Source: Marinobacter sp050379415 (GTDB lineage Bacteria; Pseudomonadota; Gammaproteobacteria; Pseudomonadales; Oleiphilaceae). From it: a stretch of 64,000 nucleotides of DNA. The stretch covers positions 656,223-720,222 of the forward strand of contig NZ_JBNRLS010000003.1 of the NCBI RefSeq assembly GCF_050379415.1, given 5' to 3'. Every line of letters starts with the position of its first letter. Within the stretch, counting starts at the first letter, position 1. The translations under genes were made by a program, and so were the position numbers. Below the pieces are notes generated by a model. It was not told the DNA's origin, ran no database searches, and saw only the letters and a list, made by a program, of their open reading frames with translations. Shown here piece after piece: positions 9,235 through 18,500 of the stretch.

Positions 9235-9293
9235 TAATTATTACAGTACTGGACAGCAAAAAAACAACAGCAATTGTTCAGGAGCCGAGAGTG

Positions 9294-9905
9294 ATGAATC
9301 CCAGGATCGATTATTACTTCACCAGCATTTCCCCGTTCACCTATCTCGGACACCAGGTGTTTCTGGAGACGGCCAGAAAGGCTGGCGCTGAGGTCAATTT
9401 CAAGCCGGTGAAGCTGGCAAAGGTGTTTGCCAATTCCGGCGCGAAGCCCGTTCCTGAGCGCCCGATCTGCCGTCAGGCATACCGCCTGCTTGAGATCGAA
9501 CGGTGGGCAAAGAAACGGGGTTTGGCCGTCAATCTCAAACCTGCGCACTTTCCGACAGATCCCGGCTTGGCAGACCGTTGCGTTATTGCACTGCAACACA
9601 CTGGCCGCAATCCCGGCGAATTTGTACAGCGCGTTCTGGCAGCCTGTTGGGCCGAGGAGAAGAACATCGCGGATGAAGCGGTGATTCGTGACATTCTGAA
9701 TGCTCTCGACCTGGACGCGGATGGAGTAATTGAAGCAGCACAGTCAACGGATATTGCTGACCAATATGACCGCAACAGCGAAGAGGCTGTTGACCAGGGC
9801 GTTCTCGGTGCTCCTGCCTATGTGTTGAATGGTGAGCAGTTCTGGGGTCAGGATCGGATTGAGTTGTTGGCTGAGACTCTGGAATCAAAAGCCGGAGAGC
9901 AGTGA
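9294..9905 (+). CDS. 2-hydroxychromene-2-carboxylate isomerase-type (DsbA/GST-kappa fold) protein
   Basis: Starting at the ATG at 9294, with AGGAG 9 nt upstream, the protein has 203 residues. It begins MNPRIDYYFTSISPFTYLG, where the Ser in SISPF aligns with the catalytic serine of HCCA isomerases. GAPAYVLNGEQFWGQDRIELL near the C-terminus carries the cis-proline and the conserved GQDR. The family uses glutathione to isomerise naphthalene-pathway chromenes, though many members act on unknown substrates. No other naphthalene genes are nearby. It shares one base with the following GST gene, so the two form a two-gene operon. An in-frame extension upstream (from 9216) runs through the palindrome at 9219 and is unlikely to be used. 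Confidence 0.85.
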   Translation: MNPRIDYYFTSISPFTYLGHQVFLETARKAGAEVNFKPVKLAKVFANSGAKPVPERPICRQAYRLLEIERWAKKRGLAVNLKPAHFPTDPGLADRCVIALQHTGRNPGEFVQRVLAACWAEEKNIADEAVIRDILNALDLDADGVIEAAQSTDIADQYDRNSEEAVDQGVLGAPAYVLNGEQFWGQDRIELLAETLESKAGEQ

Positions 9906-10609
9906 TGATTGATCTCTATTACTGGCCTACTCCTAATGGCCACAAGATCACTATTTTCCTCGAGGAGGCGGGTCTCGATTACCGGATTCATCCAGTGGAT
10001 ATCAGTGCCGGAGACCAGTTCAAGCCGGAGTTTCTCTCCTTCTCACCGAATAATCGCATGCCGGCTATCATCGACCAGGACCCTGACGACGGTGTTGATC
10101 AGCCGATCACCGTGTTCGAGTCCGGAGCCATCCTCCTCTACCTGGCCGAAAAGACCGGCCGCTTCCTTCCTGTCGATCTTCGGGGGAGGAAAACAGTACT
10201 GGAATGGTTGATGTGGCAGATGGGAGGGCTGGGGCCGATGGCGGGGCAGGCCCACCACTTTGTACAGTACGCCCCGGAACAGATTCCGTATGCAATCAAT
10301 CGTTACGTCAATGAAACCAACCGCCTGTACGGCGTGCTCGATACCCGTCTGAAAGGTCGGGACTGGGTTGCCGACAATTACTCCATTGCTGATATCGCCA
10401 TTTATCCCTGGATCGTGCCGCACGAGCGGCAACGGCAATCCCTCTCTGCCTTTCCCAACCTGAAGCGGTGGTTCTACTCGATGCAAGCAAGGCCGGCGGT
10501 GATTGCTGCCTACGAGAAAGGCAAGCCCTGGTCCAGCCGTCCGGCGGTCACCGAGGAAGGAAAGAAACTGTTGTTTGGTCAAACGGCAGCGGTGGACCGA
10601 AAAGGTTAG
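9905..10609 (+). CDS. yfcG: YfcG-type glutathione S-transferase / disulfide-bond oxidoreductase
   Basis: This 234-residue protein begins MIDLYYWPTPNGHKITIFLEEAG, very like the start of E. coli YfcG. It also shares the SPNNRMPAI, ESGAILLYLAEKTG, WQMGGLGPM and NYSIADIA blocks. Members are nu-class GSTs that reduce disulfides with two bound glutathiones, using the Thr/Asn of TPNGHK rather than a catalytic Cys. The start ATG overlaps the upstream stop as TGATG; a GTG one codon earlier is possible. Pairing with an HCCA-isomerase-fold protein suggests a joint glutathione-dependent task, perhaps detoxification of an electrophile or hydrocarbon product; that is inference. Confidence 0.88.
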   Translation: MIDLYYWPTPNGHKITIFLEEAGLDYRIHPVDISAGDQFKPEFLSFSPNNRMPAIIDQDPDDGVDQPITVFESGAILLYLAEKTGRFLPVDLRGRKTVLEWLMWQMGGLGPMAGQAHHFVQYAPEQIPYAINRYVNETNRLYGVLDTRLKGRDWVADNYSIADIAIYPWIVPHERQRQSLSAFPNLKRWFYSMQARPAVIAAYEKGKPWSSRPAVTEEGKKLLFGQTAAVDRKG

Positions 10610-10630
10610 GGGAAGCCTTCCGGCTTCCCC
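10609..10630. terminator. Hairpin terminator between yfcG and ectD
   Basis: GGGGAAGCC (10609-10617) pairs with GGCTTCCCC (10622-10630) across a 4-nt loop. It lies between convergent genes, so it can serve both strands. The T tract is short on the plus strand. Confidence 0.6.
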
Positions 10631-10655
10631 CTTCGGTTTCAATCGCAGGGTAGTG

Positions 10656-11591
10656 TTACCCGGTTCTGCGCAAGTTGTCCTGACCAGCCGGTTCCAGCGC
10701 TTCGGTGCGGGTGCGGTTGCCGAGGAAGTCCGGCCGCGGCTTGTTGCCGCAGTAAGGCTGTTCCAGCTGGTTTTCCACACTGTTGTAGACGAAGAACAGG
10801 TTGCTCCGGGGCCAGGGTGACATATTGGCGTTGGAGGCGTGCAGGGTGTTGCACTCGAAAATGATCAGCGAGCCGGCCGCACCGGTGGGCGCCTTGATGC
10901 CGAACTCATCGGCCATCCGTTTCAGGTCGCGGTCATTGGGAACGCCCAGCTCCTGCTTTTTCAGGGAGGATTGGTAGTTGTCCTCGGGGGTGCGACCGAC
11001 ACAGGGTACAAAGGTCTTGTGGGAGCCGGGAATCAGCATCAGGGGGCCGTTGAACGGGGTGTTGTCGGTCAGGGCGATGGAGAAGCTCACGGCACGCATC
11101 CGCGGCATGCCGTCCTCGGCGTGCCAGGTCTCGAAATCGGAGTGCCAGTCGAAGCCCTTGCCGTGGAAACCCGGCTTGAAGTTGATGCGGGACTGGTGGA
11201 TGTAGGCATCGCTGCCCAACAGTTGCCGCACCATGGCGAGGATCTTCGGGTCCCGGGTCAGGCGGTCAAAGCGGTCGGACAACTCGTGGATGCCGAAGAT
11301 CGAGCGGATCTCCTGCTTGCCCGGCTCGGTAATCGTGCCCTCTGAGCGCAGAATGCTGTCGTCGTCCTCGTAGGCGCGCAAATCTTCGCGGAATTTCTGC
11401 ACCGTGGCCTGATCGAGGAAGTTGTTGATGGTCAGGAAACCATCGCGCTCGTATTGGGCCAGTTCGGTTTCGCTCAAAGGACCGTTGGTGCGGTCATCTC
11501 CGGAGCTGTGGATAACCGGGTCCCGGCGTTCGAAGCTCGGGGTGGGGCGTTCCAGGCGGGTTGGATAAAAGTCGTCAGTACGAGTTTCCAT
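10656..11591 (-). CDS. ectD: Ectoine hydroxylase
   Basis: This 311-residue protein has the EctD consensus FDWHSDFETWHAEDGMP near residues 147-163. The Fe(II) ligands read as His150, Asp152 and His251 (TLHASN), and an Arg in SPWPRSN is the likely 2-oxoglutarate contact. EctD is a cytoplasmic non-heme dioxygenase that converts ectoine to 5-hydroxyectoine, a compatible solute for salt and heat stress. The start has a strong AGGAGG 7 nt upstream. ectABC are not in this window, so this is a stand-alone ectD that would depend on ectoine made or imported elsewhere. Confidence 0.95.
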   Translation of the reverse strand: METRTDDFYPTRLERPTPSFERRDPVIHSSGDDRTNGPLSETELAQYERDGFLTINNFLDQATVQKFREDLRAYEDDDSILRSEGTITEPGKQEIRSIFGIHELSDRFDRLTRDPKILAMVRQLLGSDAYIHQSRINFKPGFHGKGFDWHSDFETWHAEDGMPRMRAVSFSIALTDNTPFNGPLMLIPGSHKTFVPCVGRTPEDNYQSSLKKQELGVPNDRDLKRMADEFGIKAPTGAAGSLIIFECNTLHASNANMSPWPRSNLFFVYNSVENQLEQPYCGNKPRPDFLGNRTRTEALEPAGQDNLRRTG

Positions 11592-11708
11592 ATTCGAACC
11601 TCCTTCTTTTATTCAATATCTGAAATTTTCCTTTCACCTCATGAAGTTAATGACTTTGGCATGGAAAGGCACCAAGGATGTGGGGTTGCCTTCTCCGATT
11701 TCAAGGGT

Positions 11709-11739
11709 AAAAAAATCCCGGGGCGGGGCACCCCGGGAT
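11709..11739 (-). terminator. Rho-independent terminator of the acyl-CoA dehydrogenase gene
   Basis: On the minus strand the arms at 11731-11739 and 11715-11723 form a 9-bp GC-rich stem (ATCCCGGGG with its complement) with a 7-nt loop. A run of T residues (11709-11715 on this strand) follows. Confidence 0.85.
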
Positions 11740-11757
11740 CAAGAGGCACCGGCCGGA

Positions 11758-13578
11758 TCAACCGGTGAAGGCCATATGATCCGAATCCAGCTGCATCAGG
11801 CTGCGGGTCGGGCTCAGCATGCTGGTGGCATGGGCCTGGGCCCGGGGCAGCAGACGTTCAAAGTAGAATTCGGTGGTGGCCAGCTTGGCCTGGTAGAATT
11901 CGTCCGATTCCTCACCCCCGTTATCCAGTTTATCCACAGCCACGGCGGCCTGGCGCAGCCACATGTAGGCCATGGTCACGTAGCCGCTGTACATCAGGAA
12001 GTCGTTGGCGGCGGAACTCACCACATCGCGATCCTTGCGTGCGGCGAGCATCACCCGCACGGTCAGCAGGTTCCACTGGGCGGTCAGCTTGAGTAGCTCC
12101 ACCGCAAACGGGCGCAGGCGTTTGTCGGTCAGGTGTTTGCGGGCGTGGTTGGCCACTTTCAGGGTGAATTCCCGGACCGCGCCACCCTGGGTCATCAGCA
12201 GCACTTTCCGGCCCAGCAAATCCAGGGCCTGAATGCCGGTGGTGCCCTCGTACAGGGTGGCAATTCGGGTATCACGAACGATCTGTTCCATGCCGTGCTC
12301 CCGGATATAGCCGTGGCCACCGAATACCTGCATGCCCAGGTTGGTACATTCGTACCCGAGTTCGGTCAGGAAGCCCTTCAGGATCGGGGTCAGGAAGCCG
12401 AGTTTGTCGTCGTAAGCCTCGGCTTTCTTGTCGTCACCCCGGGTATGGGCCTCGACCATATGGTCCGCCAGCCGGGCGGCGTAATAGAGCATGGCCCGGC
12501 CACCCTCGGCGACGGCTTTCTGGGTCAGCAGCATGCGCCGGACATCGGCGTGGTGGATGATGGCATCGGCCACCTGCTCCGGCTCTTTTTTTCCGGACAG
12601 CGCCCGCATGGAACGGCGCTCTTTGGCATAGTCCAGGGCCCATTGGTAGGACAGCTCGGCCGGGCCGACACCCTGGATGGCGGTACCGATACGGGCGGTG
12701 TTCATGAAAGTGAACATGCACTCAAGGCCCTGGTTCTTGGGCCCGATCAGGTAGCCGGTGGCGCCGTCAAAGTTCATCACGCAGGTGGCGGAGGCCTTGA
12801 TGCCCATTTTCTTTTCCAGGCTGCCGCAGCTGACGCCATTGCGCTCGCCGACACCTCCGTCGGAATCCGGCAGGAACTTTGGCACGATGAACAGGCTGAT
12901 GCCGCGGGTACCCTTGGGCGCATCCGGCAGGCGGGCGAGGACGATGTGGACAATGTTCTCGGTCAGGTCATGCTCACCGGAGGAAATGAAGATCTTGGTA
13001 CCGGTGAGGCGGTAGCTGCCATCCTCCCGGGGTTCAGCCTTGGTCTTTACCTGGCCCAGATCGGTGCCACACTGGGGCTCGGTCAGACACATGGTGCCGC
13101 CCCAGCGGCCTTCGGTCAGCGGCGTCAGATAGGTTTGCTTCTGCGCCTCGCTGCCATGCAGGTAGATGGTATTCATGGCCCCCAGGGACAGGCCCGGGTA
13201 CATGGAAAACGACCAGTTGGCAGTGCCCATCATTTCCTGCTTGAGCAGCCCCATGGAGGCGGGCAGACCCTGACCGCCGTATTCCTCAGGAGCAGACAGG
13301 CCCTGCCAGCCGCCCATCATATACTGGTTGTAGGCTTCCTTGTAGCCGGCGGGTGTGGTTACTTCACCGTTTTCCAGCTTGCAGCCTTCCTCGTCGCCGG
13401 ACTGGTAGAGCGGGCTCAGGACTTCTTCACAGAATTTGCCGCATTCGGCCAGGATGGCATCGACGATGTCTGGCGTGGCGTTCTCGCCGCTGGCCAGTGA
13501 CGCGTAGTGTTTCGGGTAATCGAACACTTCATTGAGCAGGAATTTCATGTCGCGCAGGGGCGCCTTGTAGACCGGCAT
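11758..13578 (-). CDS. Large (about 600-residue) acyl-CoA dehydrogenase, DmdC/FadE-like
   Basis: This 606-residue flavoprotein is longer than the usual 380-residue family members. It has an N-terminal extension (MPVYKAPLRDMKFLLNEVF), the FAD-binding block TMCLTEPQCGTDLGQVKT, the mid-domain KIFISSGEHD and the C-terminal catalytic motif RIATLYEGTTGIQALDLLGRK with its Glu base. A further helical C-terminal domain of about 130 residues follows. This architecture is that of AcdA/DmdC-type enzymes, which oxidise acyl-CoA or 3-methylthiopropionyl-CoA; the substrate cannot be told from sequence. It is monocistronic, with a terminator at 11709-11739. Confidence 0.9.
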   Translation of the reverse strand: MPVYKAPLRDMKFLLNEVFDYPKHYASLASGENATPDIVDAILAECGKFCEEVLSPLYQSGDEEGCKLENGEVTTPAGYKEAYNQYMMGGWQGLSAPEEYGGQGLPASMGLLKQEMMGTANWSFSMYPGLSLGAMNTIYLHGSEAQKQTYLTPLTEGRWGGTMCLTEPQCGTDLGQVKTKAEPREDGSYRLTGTKIFISSGEHDLTENIVHIVLARLPDAPKGTRGISLFIVPKFLPDSDGGVGERNGVSCGSLEKKMGIKASATCVMNFDGATGYLIGPKNQGLECMFTFMNTARIGTAIQGVGPAELSYQWALDYAKERRSMRALSGKKEPEQVADAIIHHADVRRMLLTQKAVAEGGRAMLYYAARLADHMVEAHTRGDDKKAEAYDDKLGFLTPILKGFLTELGYECTNLGMQVFGGHGYIREHGMEQIVRDTRIATLYEGTTGIQALDLLGRKVLLMTQGGAVREFTLKVANHARKHLTDKRLRPFAVELLKLTAQWNLLTVRVMLAARKDRDVVSSAANDFLMYSGYVTMAYMWLRQAAVAVDKLDNGGEESDEFYQAKLATTEFYFERLLPRAQAHATSMLSPTRSLMQLDSDHMAFTG

Positions 13579-13824
13579 AACGAAACCTCTGTACCTGTAA
13601 TGGATTCGGGGGAGGGCGATTGGCCTCCGATGGTTTTTGTTTTACGGCATTCCCGGGGCGCTGCCATTGACGAAAAGCACCGGAGGGTATGTCACCAAAG
13701 ACAATTGGCTGAAATGACGTTACGCCGCCGGGTTGAGGAGGAAGGTTCTGATCGAACCCCGGCCATGGCTCGTATCTTATTGGTGAGTCTTGTGAATTTT
13801 CAGCCACGGGGGAGTGTAAAAGTC

Positions 13825-14385
13825 ATGCAAAAGCGTCAAATTCTGCATCGGGACAGTAGCCCTGTAACGCTGCTGTGGTTATGTTTGAGTCTGGTGCTGC
13901 TGTCCGGCTGTGCGTCTCCTTCGTTGGAGGATTATGCAGGCCGATCGCCGAAACTGGTCCCGGAACAGTTTTTTAGCGGCGAACTTTCGGCCCGCGGGGT
14001 GGTCAAGAATTTCTCGGGCGAGGTGATTCGTACCTTTGACGCCGATATCTCGGCCTCCTGGGATGGCAATGGTGTCGGTACCCTGGACGAGGTGTTCCGC
14101 TTCGATGACGGCGAGGTCCAGACCCGGGTATGGACCCTGGAACCCACGCCGGAGGGTTATCGTGCCAATGCCGGCGACGTGGTCGAGCCCGGTACCATGC
14201 GCTGGCAGGGCAACGCCATCCATATGAATTATGTGCTGAGGGTCGCCTACGGTGACGGCACCATCGATGTGCGCATGGATGACTGGATGTATCTGATTAC
14301 CCCGGACACCCTGATCAACCAGACCACCATGAGCAAGTGGGGGATCGACGTCGGGGAGATTGTGCTGGTCATCCAGAGAAAATAA
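13825..14385 (+). CDS. DUF3833 family lipoprotein
   Basis: From the ATG at 13825 the protein has 186 residues. It starts with a signal peptide ending in the lipobox LVLLSGCAS, so it is probably an outer- or inner-membrane lipoprotein. The body (EQFFSGELSARGVVKNFSGEV, FRFDDGEVQTRVW, MDDWMYLI) matches DUF3833, a family of unknown function predicted to have a lipocalin-like beta fold. GGGGGAG lies upstream at suitable distance. An in-frame extension toward 13507 overlaps the divergent gene and is not supported. It sits 46 nt before the RND adaptor gene, so it may be part of that operon. Confidence 0.8.
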   Translation: MQKRQILHRDSSPVTLLWLCLSLVLLSGCASPSLEDYAGRSPKLVPEQFFSGELSARGVVKNFSGEVIRTFDADISASWDGNGVGTLDEVFRFDDGEVQTRVWTLEPTPEGYRANAGDVVEPGTMRWQGNAIHMNYVLRVAYGDGTIDVRMDDWMYLITPDTLINQTTMSKWGIDVGEIVLVIQRK

Positions 14386-14431
14386 CCGGGCTGGCATACC
14401 GGATCATCAATCAACAGGCAGTCATACCATC

Positions 14432-15526
14432 ATGTGGAAACAATGGGTCATTGCGCTGGTTCTCGTCGCCGTTGCTGTCGGCGGGGCCTGGGTCTACCGC
14501 ACATACGACGGCGGTTCGGAACAGCAGGCCGGTGGTGAGCGCCCTGCCAGTGCCGTGAACACCATGCGCCCGGAGCGGGACACGGTCAGGGATGTGGTCA
14601 AGGCCGTGGGTAATCTGCAGGCGCTGAATGCTGTGGAACTGACCACCGAAGTCAGTGGCCGGGTCACTGAAATCAACCTGGCGGCCGGTCAGAAAGTGGC
14701 CGAAGGCGACCTGCTCCTGCGTCTCGATGACCGCCAGGCCCGGGCGGATCTCGCCGAGATTGAAGCCCGGCTGGCCGATGCCCGGCGGCAACTGGAGCGG
14801 GCCAACCGCCTGCGTTCCAACAACAGCATTTCCCAGTCCCGGGTGGATGAACTGAGAACGGCCGTTGATGTGGCCCTGGCCCAGCGCCAGGCCGCCCGCG
14901 TGCGGCTGGATAATCATCGCATCGAGGCACCGTTTTCCGGTGTGGTTGGTCTCAGCGATATCAGCATCGGTGCCTATGTCACGGCCGGAACCGCGATTAC
15001 CACCCTGGATACCACCGAACGCATGGAGCTGAACTTCAGCATTCCCGAGCGCTTCCTGGGGCAGGTGGCTGCCGGACAGGAGGTCCGCGGCGTATCGCCA
15101 GCCTACCCCGATCAGCCTTTTCGTGGCGAACTGGTGGAACTGGGTACCCGAATCAACGAGTTGAGCCGGAGCCTGCCGGTGCGGGCCCTGATTGACAATG
15201 CCGACGGGCGGCTGCGTCCGGGTCAGTTCATGTCGGCCACGCTGACCCTGCAACAACGGGAGGCCCTGGTCATCCCGGAACAGGCGGTGATGATTCGCGG
15301 TGATGAGCAGTATGTGTTCGTGGCGGAGGACGGCACTGCCAAACGGGTATCGGTGCAACTGGGTTCCCGGATGCCCGGCATGGTCGAAGTGGTCAGTGGG
15401 GTGCAACTGGAGGATGAGGTGATCGTCACGGGTCAGGATCGCCTGAGCTCCGGTGACCGCATCCGCGTTCTGGACGGCGAGAATGTTATCCCCGAAAACC
15501 GCTTTGTCAGTTCCGCGGAGTCGTAA
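14432..15526 (+). CDS. RND efflux periplasmic adaptor (membrane fusion protein)
   Basis: The 364-residue protein has one N-terminal membrane helix (about 4-21) and no lipobox cysteine, so it is anchored by an uncleaved helix. The halves of the lipoyl/hairpin domain flank a coiled coil (about 100-150). Signature stretches are AVELTTEVSGRVTEINLAAGQ, EAPFSGVVGLSDISIGAYV and VIPEQAVMIRGDEQYVFV. These adaptors link the inner-membrane RND pump to an outer-membrane channel. The start at 14432 is chosen because upstream codons overlap the DUF3833 gene. Four nucleotides separate it from the pump gene. Confidence 0.92.
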   Translation: MWKQWVIALVLVAVAVGGAWVYRTYDGGSEQQAGGERPASAVNTMRPERDTVRDVVKAVGNLQALNAVELTTEVSGRVTEINLAAGQKVAEGDLLLRLDDRQARADLAEIEARLADARRQLERANRLRSNNSISQSRVDELRTAVDVALAQRQAARVRLDNHRIEAPFSGVVGLSDISIGAYVTAGTAITTLDTTERMELNFSIPERFLGQVAAGQEVRGVSPAYPDQPFRGELVELGTRINELSRSLPVRALIDNADGRLRPGQFMSATLTLQQREALVIPEQAVMIRGDEQYVFVAEDGTAKRVSVQLGSRMPGMVEVVSGVQLEDEVIVTGQDRLSSGDRIRVLDGENVIPENRFVSSAES

Positions 15527-15529
15527 CCC

Positions 15530-18500
15530 ATGGTGTTGTCCGACATTTCCATCAAACGACCCGTCTTTGCCACGGTCCTGAGCCTGCTGATCGTGGTGTT
15601 CGGATTGGCGGCCCTGTTCGAGCTGCCGGTCCGGGAATACCCCGACATTGATCCGCCGGTAGTGTCAATTTCCACCGATTACACCGGTGCCGCCGCTGAG
15701 GTGGTCGATACCCAGATCACCCAGGTGATTGAGGGGGCCATCAGTGGTATTGAGGGCATCCGCTCCATCGAGTCCTCCACCGAGCAGGGCGAGTCCCGCA
15801 CCAGCATTGAATTCAACATTTCCCGGGATGTGGATATCGCCGCTAACGATGTGCGTGATGCGGTCTCCCGGGTGGCCAATCAGTTGCCGGACGAGGCCGA
15901 TGCGCCGGTGGTGCAAAAGGCCGATTCCGATGCCCGGCCGATGATGTGGATAACCTTGCGCAGCCAGGTGTGGGACAGTGCCGAGCTCAGCGATTTTGCC
16001 AACCGGGTGCTGGCTGACCGGTTATCCGTACTCGACGGGGTGGCGGATGTCCGCATCGGCGGCGAGCGCCGGTACGCCATCCGGGTCTGGCTTGATCGCG
16101 AACGGCTGGCGGCCCGGAACATTACCGTGGCTGAGGTGGAACGGGCGCTGCGTGCCAACAACGTGGAGCTGCCGGCCGGCTCGGTGGATTCCTCCACCCG
16201 CAACTTCACGGTGCGGGCCGAGGGCAGGTTATCCACAGTCGAACAATTCCGGGAGCTGGTGATCCGGCGTAATGGCAATGATTTGTTACGCCTGGGTGAA
16301 GTGGCCAATGTACAGATGGGGGTGGAGTCGGATGTCAGCCGCCTGCGTGCCAACGGCGAGACTGCCATCGGCATGGGTATCATCCGCCAGTCCAAAGCCA
16401 ACACCGTGGCGGTGTCGGATGGCGTTCGGGCCGAGCTGGACCGGATCCGGGAAACCCTGCCGCCGGAAGTCACCATCGCCGAGAGCTACGACGAATCGAT
16501 CTTTATCCGTGCCTCGATCAAGGAGGTGGTGATTACCCTGGCCATTGCCGTTTCCCTGGTCATCCTGGTGATCTTCCTGTTCCTGCGCTCCTGGCGGGCA
16601 ACCCTGATTCCGGCCGTGACCATTCCCGTTGCGGTCATCGGCGCCTTCATCGGCCTGGGCTTTCTCGGGTTCTCCATCAATGTGCTGACTCTGCTGGCGG
16701 TGATTCTTGCTATCGGCCTGGTGGTGGATGATGCCATTGTCATGCTGGAGAACATCCAGCGTCGGATTGATGAGGGCGAGCCGCCCTTGCTCGCCGCCTA
16801 TCGGGGGGCCAAGCAGGTCGCCTTCGCGGTAATCGCCACTACCCTGACCCTGGTGGCGGTGTTCGTGCCCATCTCGTTCATGGGGGGCAACGTCGGCCGG
16901 CTGTTTGCCGAGTTCGGCTTCACCCTCGCCGCAGCCGTGGTGTTTTCCAGCCTCGTGGCCCTGACCCTGGCGCCCATGCTCTGTTCCAAATGGTTGCGCC
17001 ACAGCCCGGAATCTGCCGAGGGACACCGGCTCTGGGCCGCCAGTGAGACAGTTCTCAATGGGCTGGCCCGGGGTTATGAGCGGCTGTTGCGCTTTTCCCT
17101 GAGGATGCCGGGCCTGCTGATCGGCCTGGGCCTGGCAGGCCTCGTCGTCGCGGCCGTGATCTACCCGAAGCTGCCCCAGGAACTGGCTCCCACCGAGGAC
17201 CGGGGTATCATCATCATGCCCACCAGCGCCCCCCGGGGCTCCACCGTGGAATTCACCGACCATTACGTGCGTAAGGCCGAGGAGAAGCTGCTGCCTTACC
17301 TGGATGAAGGAATTGCCAACCGGCTGCTTTCTATCGTCGGCTTCCGGGACGAAGAGGATAACGCCTTCATGATCATGGGGCTGGTGCCCTGGGAACAGCG
17401 GGACATCAAGCAGCAAAAGGTGACCAGCGAGATCCGCCAGAAGCTCAGTGACATTTCCGGGATCCGGACGGTGGCAGTGAATCCGCCGGGCCTGGGCCAG
17501 CGGGGCTTCAGCCAGCCGGTGGAGTTTGTGATCGCCGGTCCTGACTACGAGTCGGTGCAGGCCTGGAGTGAGGAGATTGTCGAGCGGGCCAATGAAAATC
17601 CGAGCTTGCTCAACCTGGAGACGGATTTCGAGCTGACGCGTCCGGAGTTGCGCGTCAACATTGACCGGGAACGGGCGGCGGACCTGGACATCACTATCGA
17701 GGATGTCGGCCTGACCATGCAGACCATGCTGGCGTCCCGCCAGGTCACCACCTACCTCGACCGGGGCCGGGAATACGATGTCATCATTCAGGCGACAGAT
17801 GCCGATAGGGCAACGCCGGCGGATCTGGGCCAGATCTTCCTGCGCCCGCGGGAAGGCGGCAACCTGATTCCGCTGCAGGCTTTGGTGTCGGTGGAGGAAA
17901 TCGGCGCCAATCCGGACCTGCGCCGGATTGACCGCCTGCCGGCAGTGGTGATCAGCGCTTCCCTGGCGGATGGTTATGATCTCGGTTCGGCGCTGACCTA
18001 CCTGAATAATCTGGCTGTGGATAACCTGCCGCCGGAGGCGCGGGTCAGCTACAAGGGCCTGTCCCGGGAATTCGAGGAATCCTCCAATGCTGTCTACGTA
18101 ACCTTTGGTCTGGCCTTTGTGATTGTCTTCCTGGTACTGGCGGCCCAGTTCGAGAGCTGGATCCACCCGCTGATCATCATGCTGACGGTGCCGCTGGGAG
18201 TGACCGGTGCCTTGTTGGCGTTGCTGTGGTCAGGCATCAGCCTGAATATCTACAGCCAGATCGGCATCATCATGTTGCTGGGGTTGATGGCCAAGAACGG
18301 CATCCTGATCGTGGAGTTTGCCAATCAGCTCCGGGACAAAGGTTATGAGGTCCGGGATGCGATTCTCGAGGGCGCGGTACTGCGTTTCCGCCCGGTATTG
18401 ATGACCACGATTTCCACGGTGTTTGGTGCCGTTCCGCTGGTGATTGCCACCGGCGCCGGTGCCGAGAGCCGGGCTGCCATCGGCATGGTGATTCTCGGCG

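Noticed and set aside
13507..13824. A longer N-terminus for the DUF3833 lipoprotein (start at 13507)
   Set aside because: It overlaps the divergent acyl-CoA dehydrogenase start and would bury the signal peptide and lipobox 106 residues inside the protein.
16286..18166. A 626-codon minus-strand open frame opposite the RND pump
   Set aside because: It has the same cause: very polar, His/Gln-rich translation with no family resemblance, lying entirely within the pump gene.
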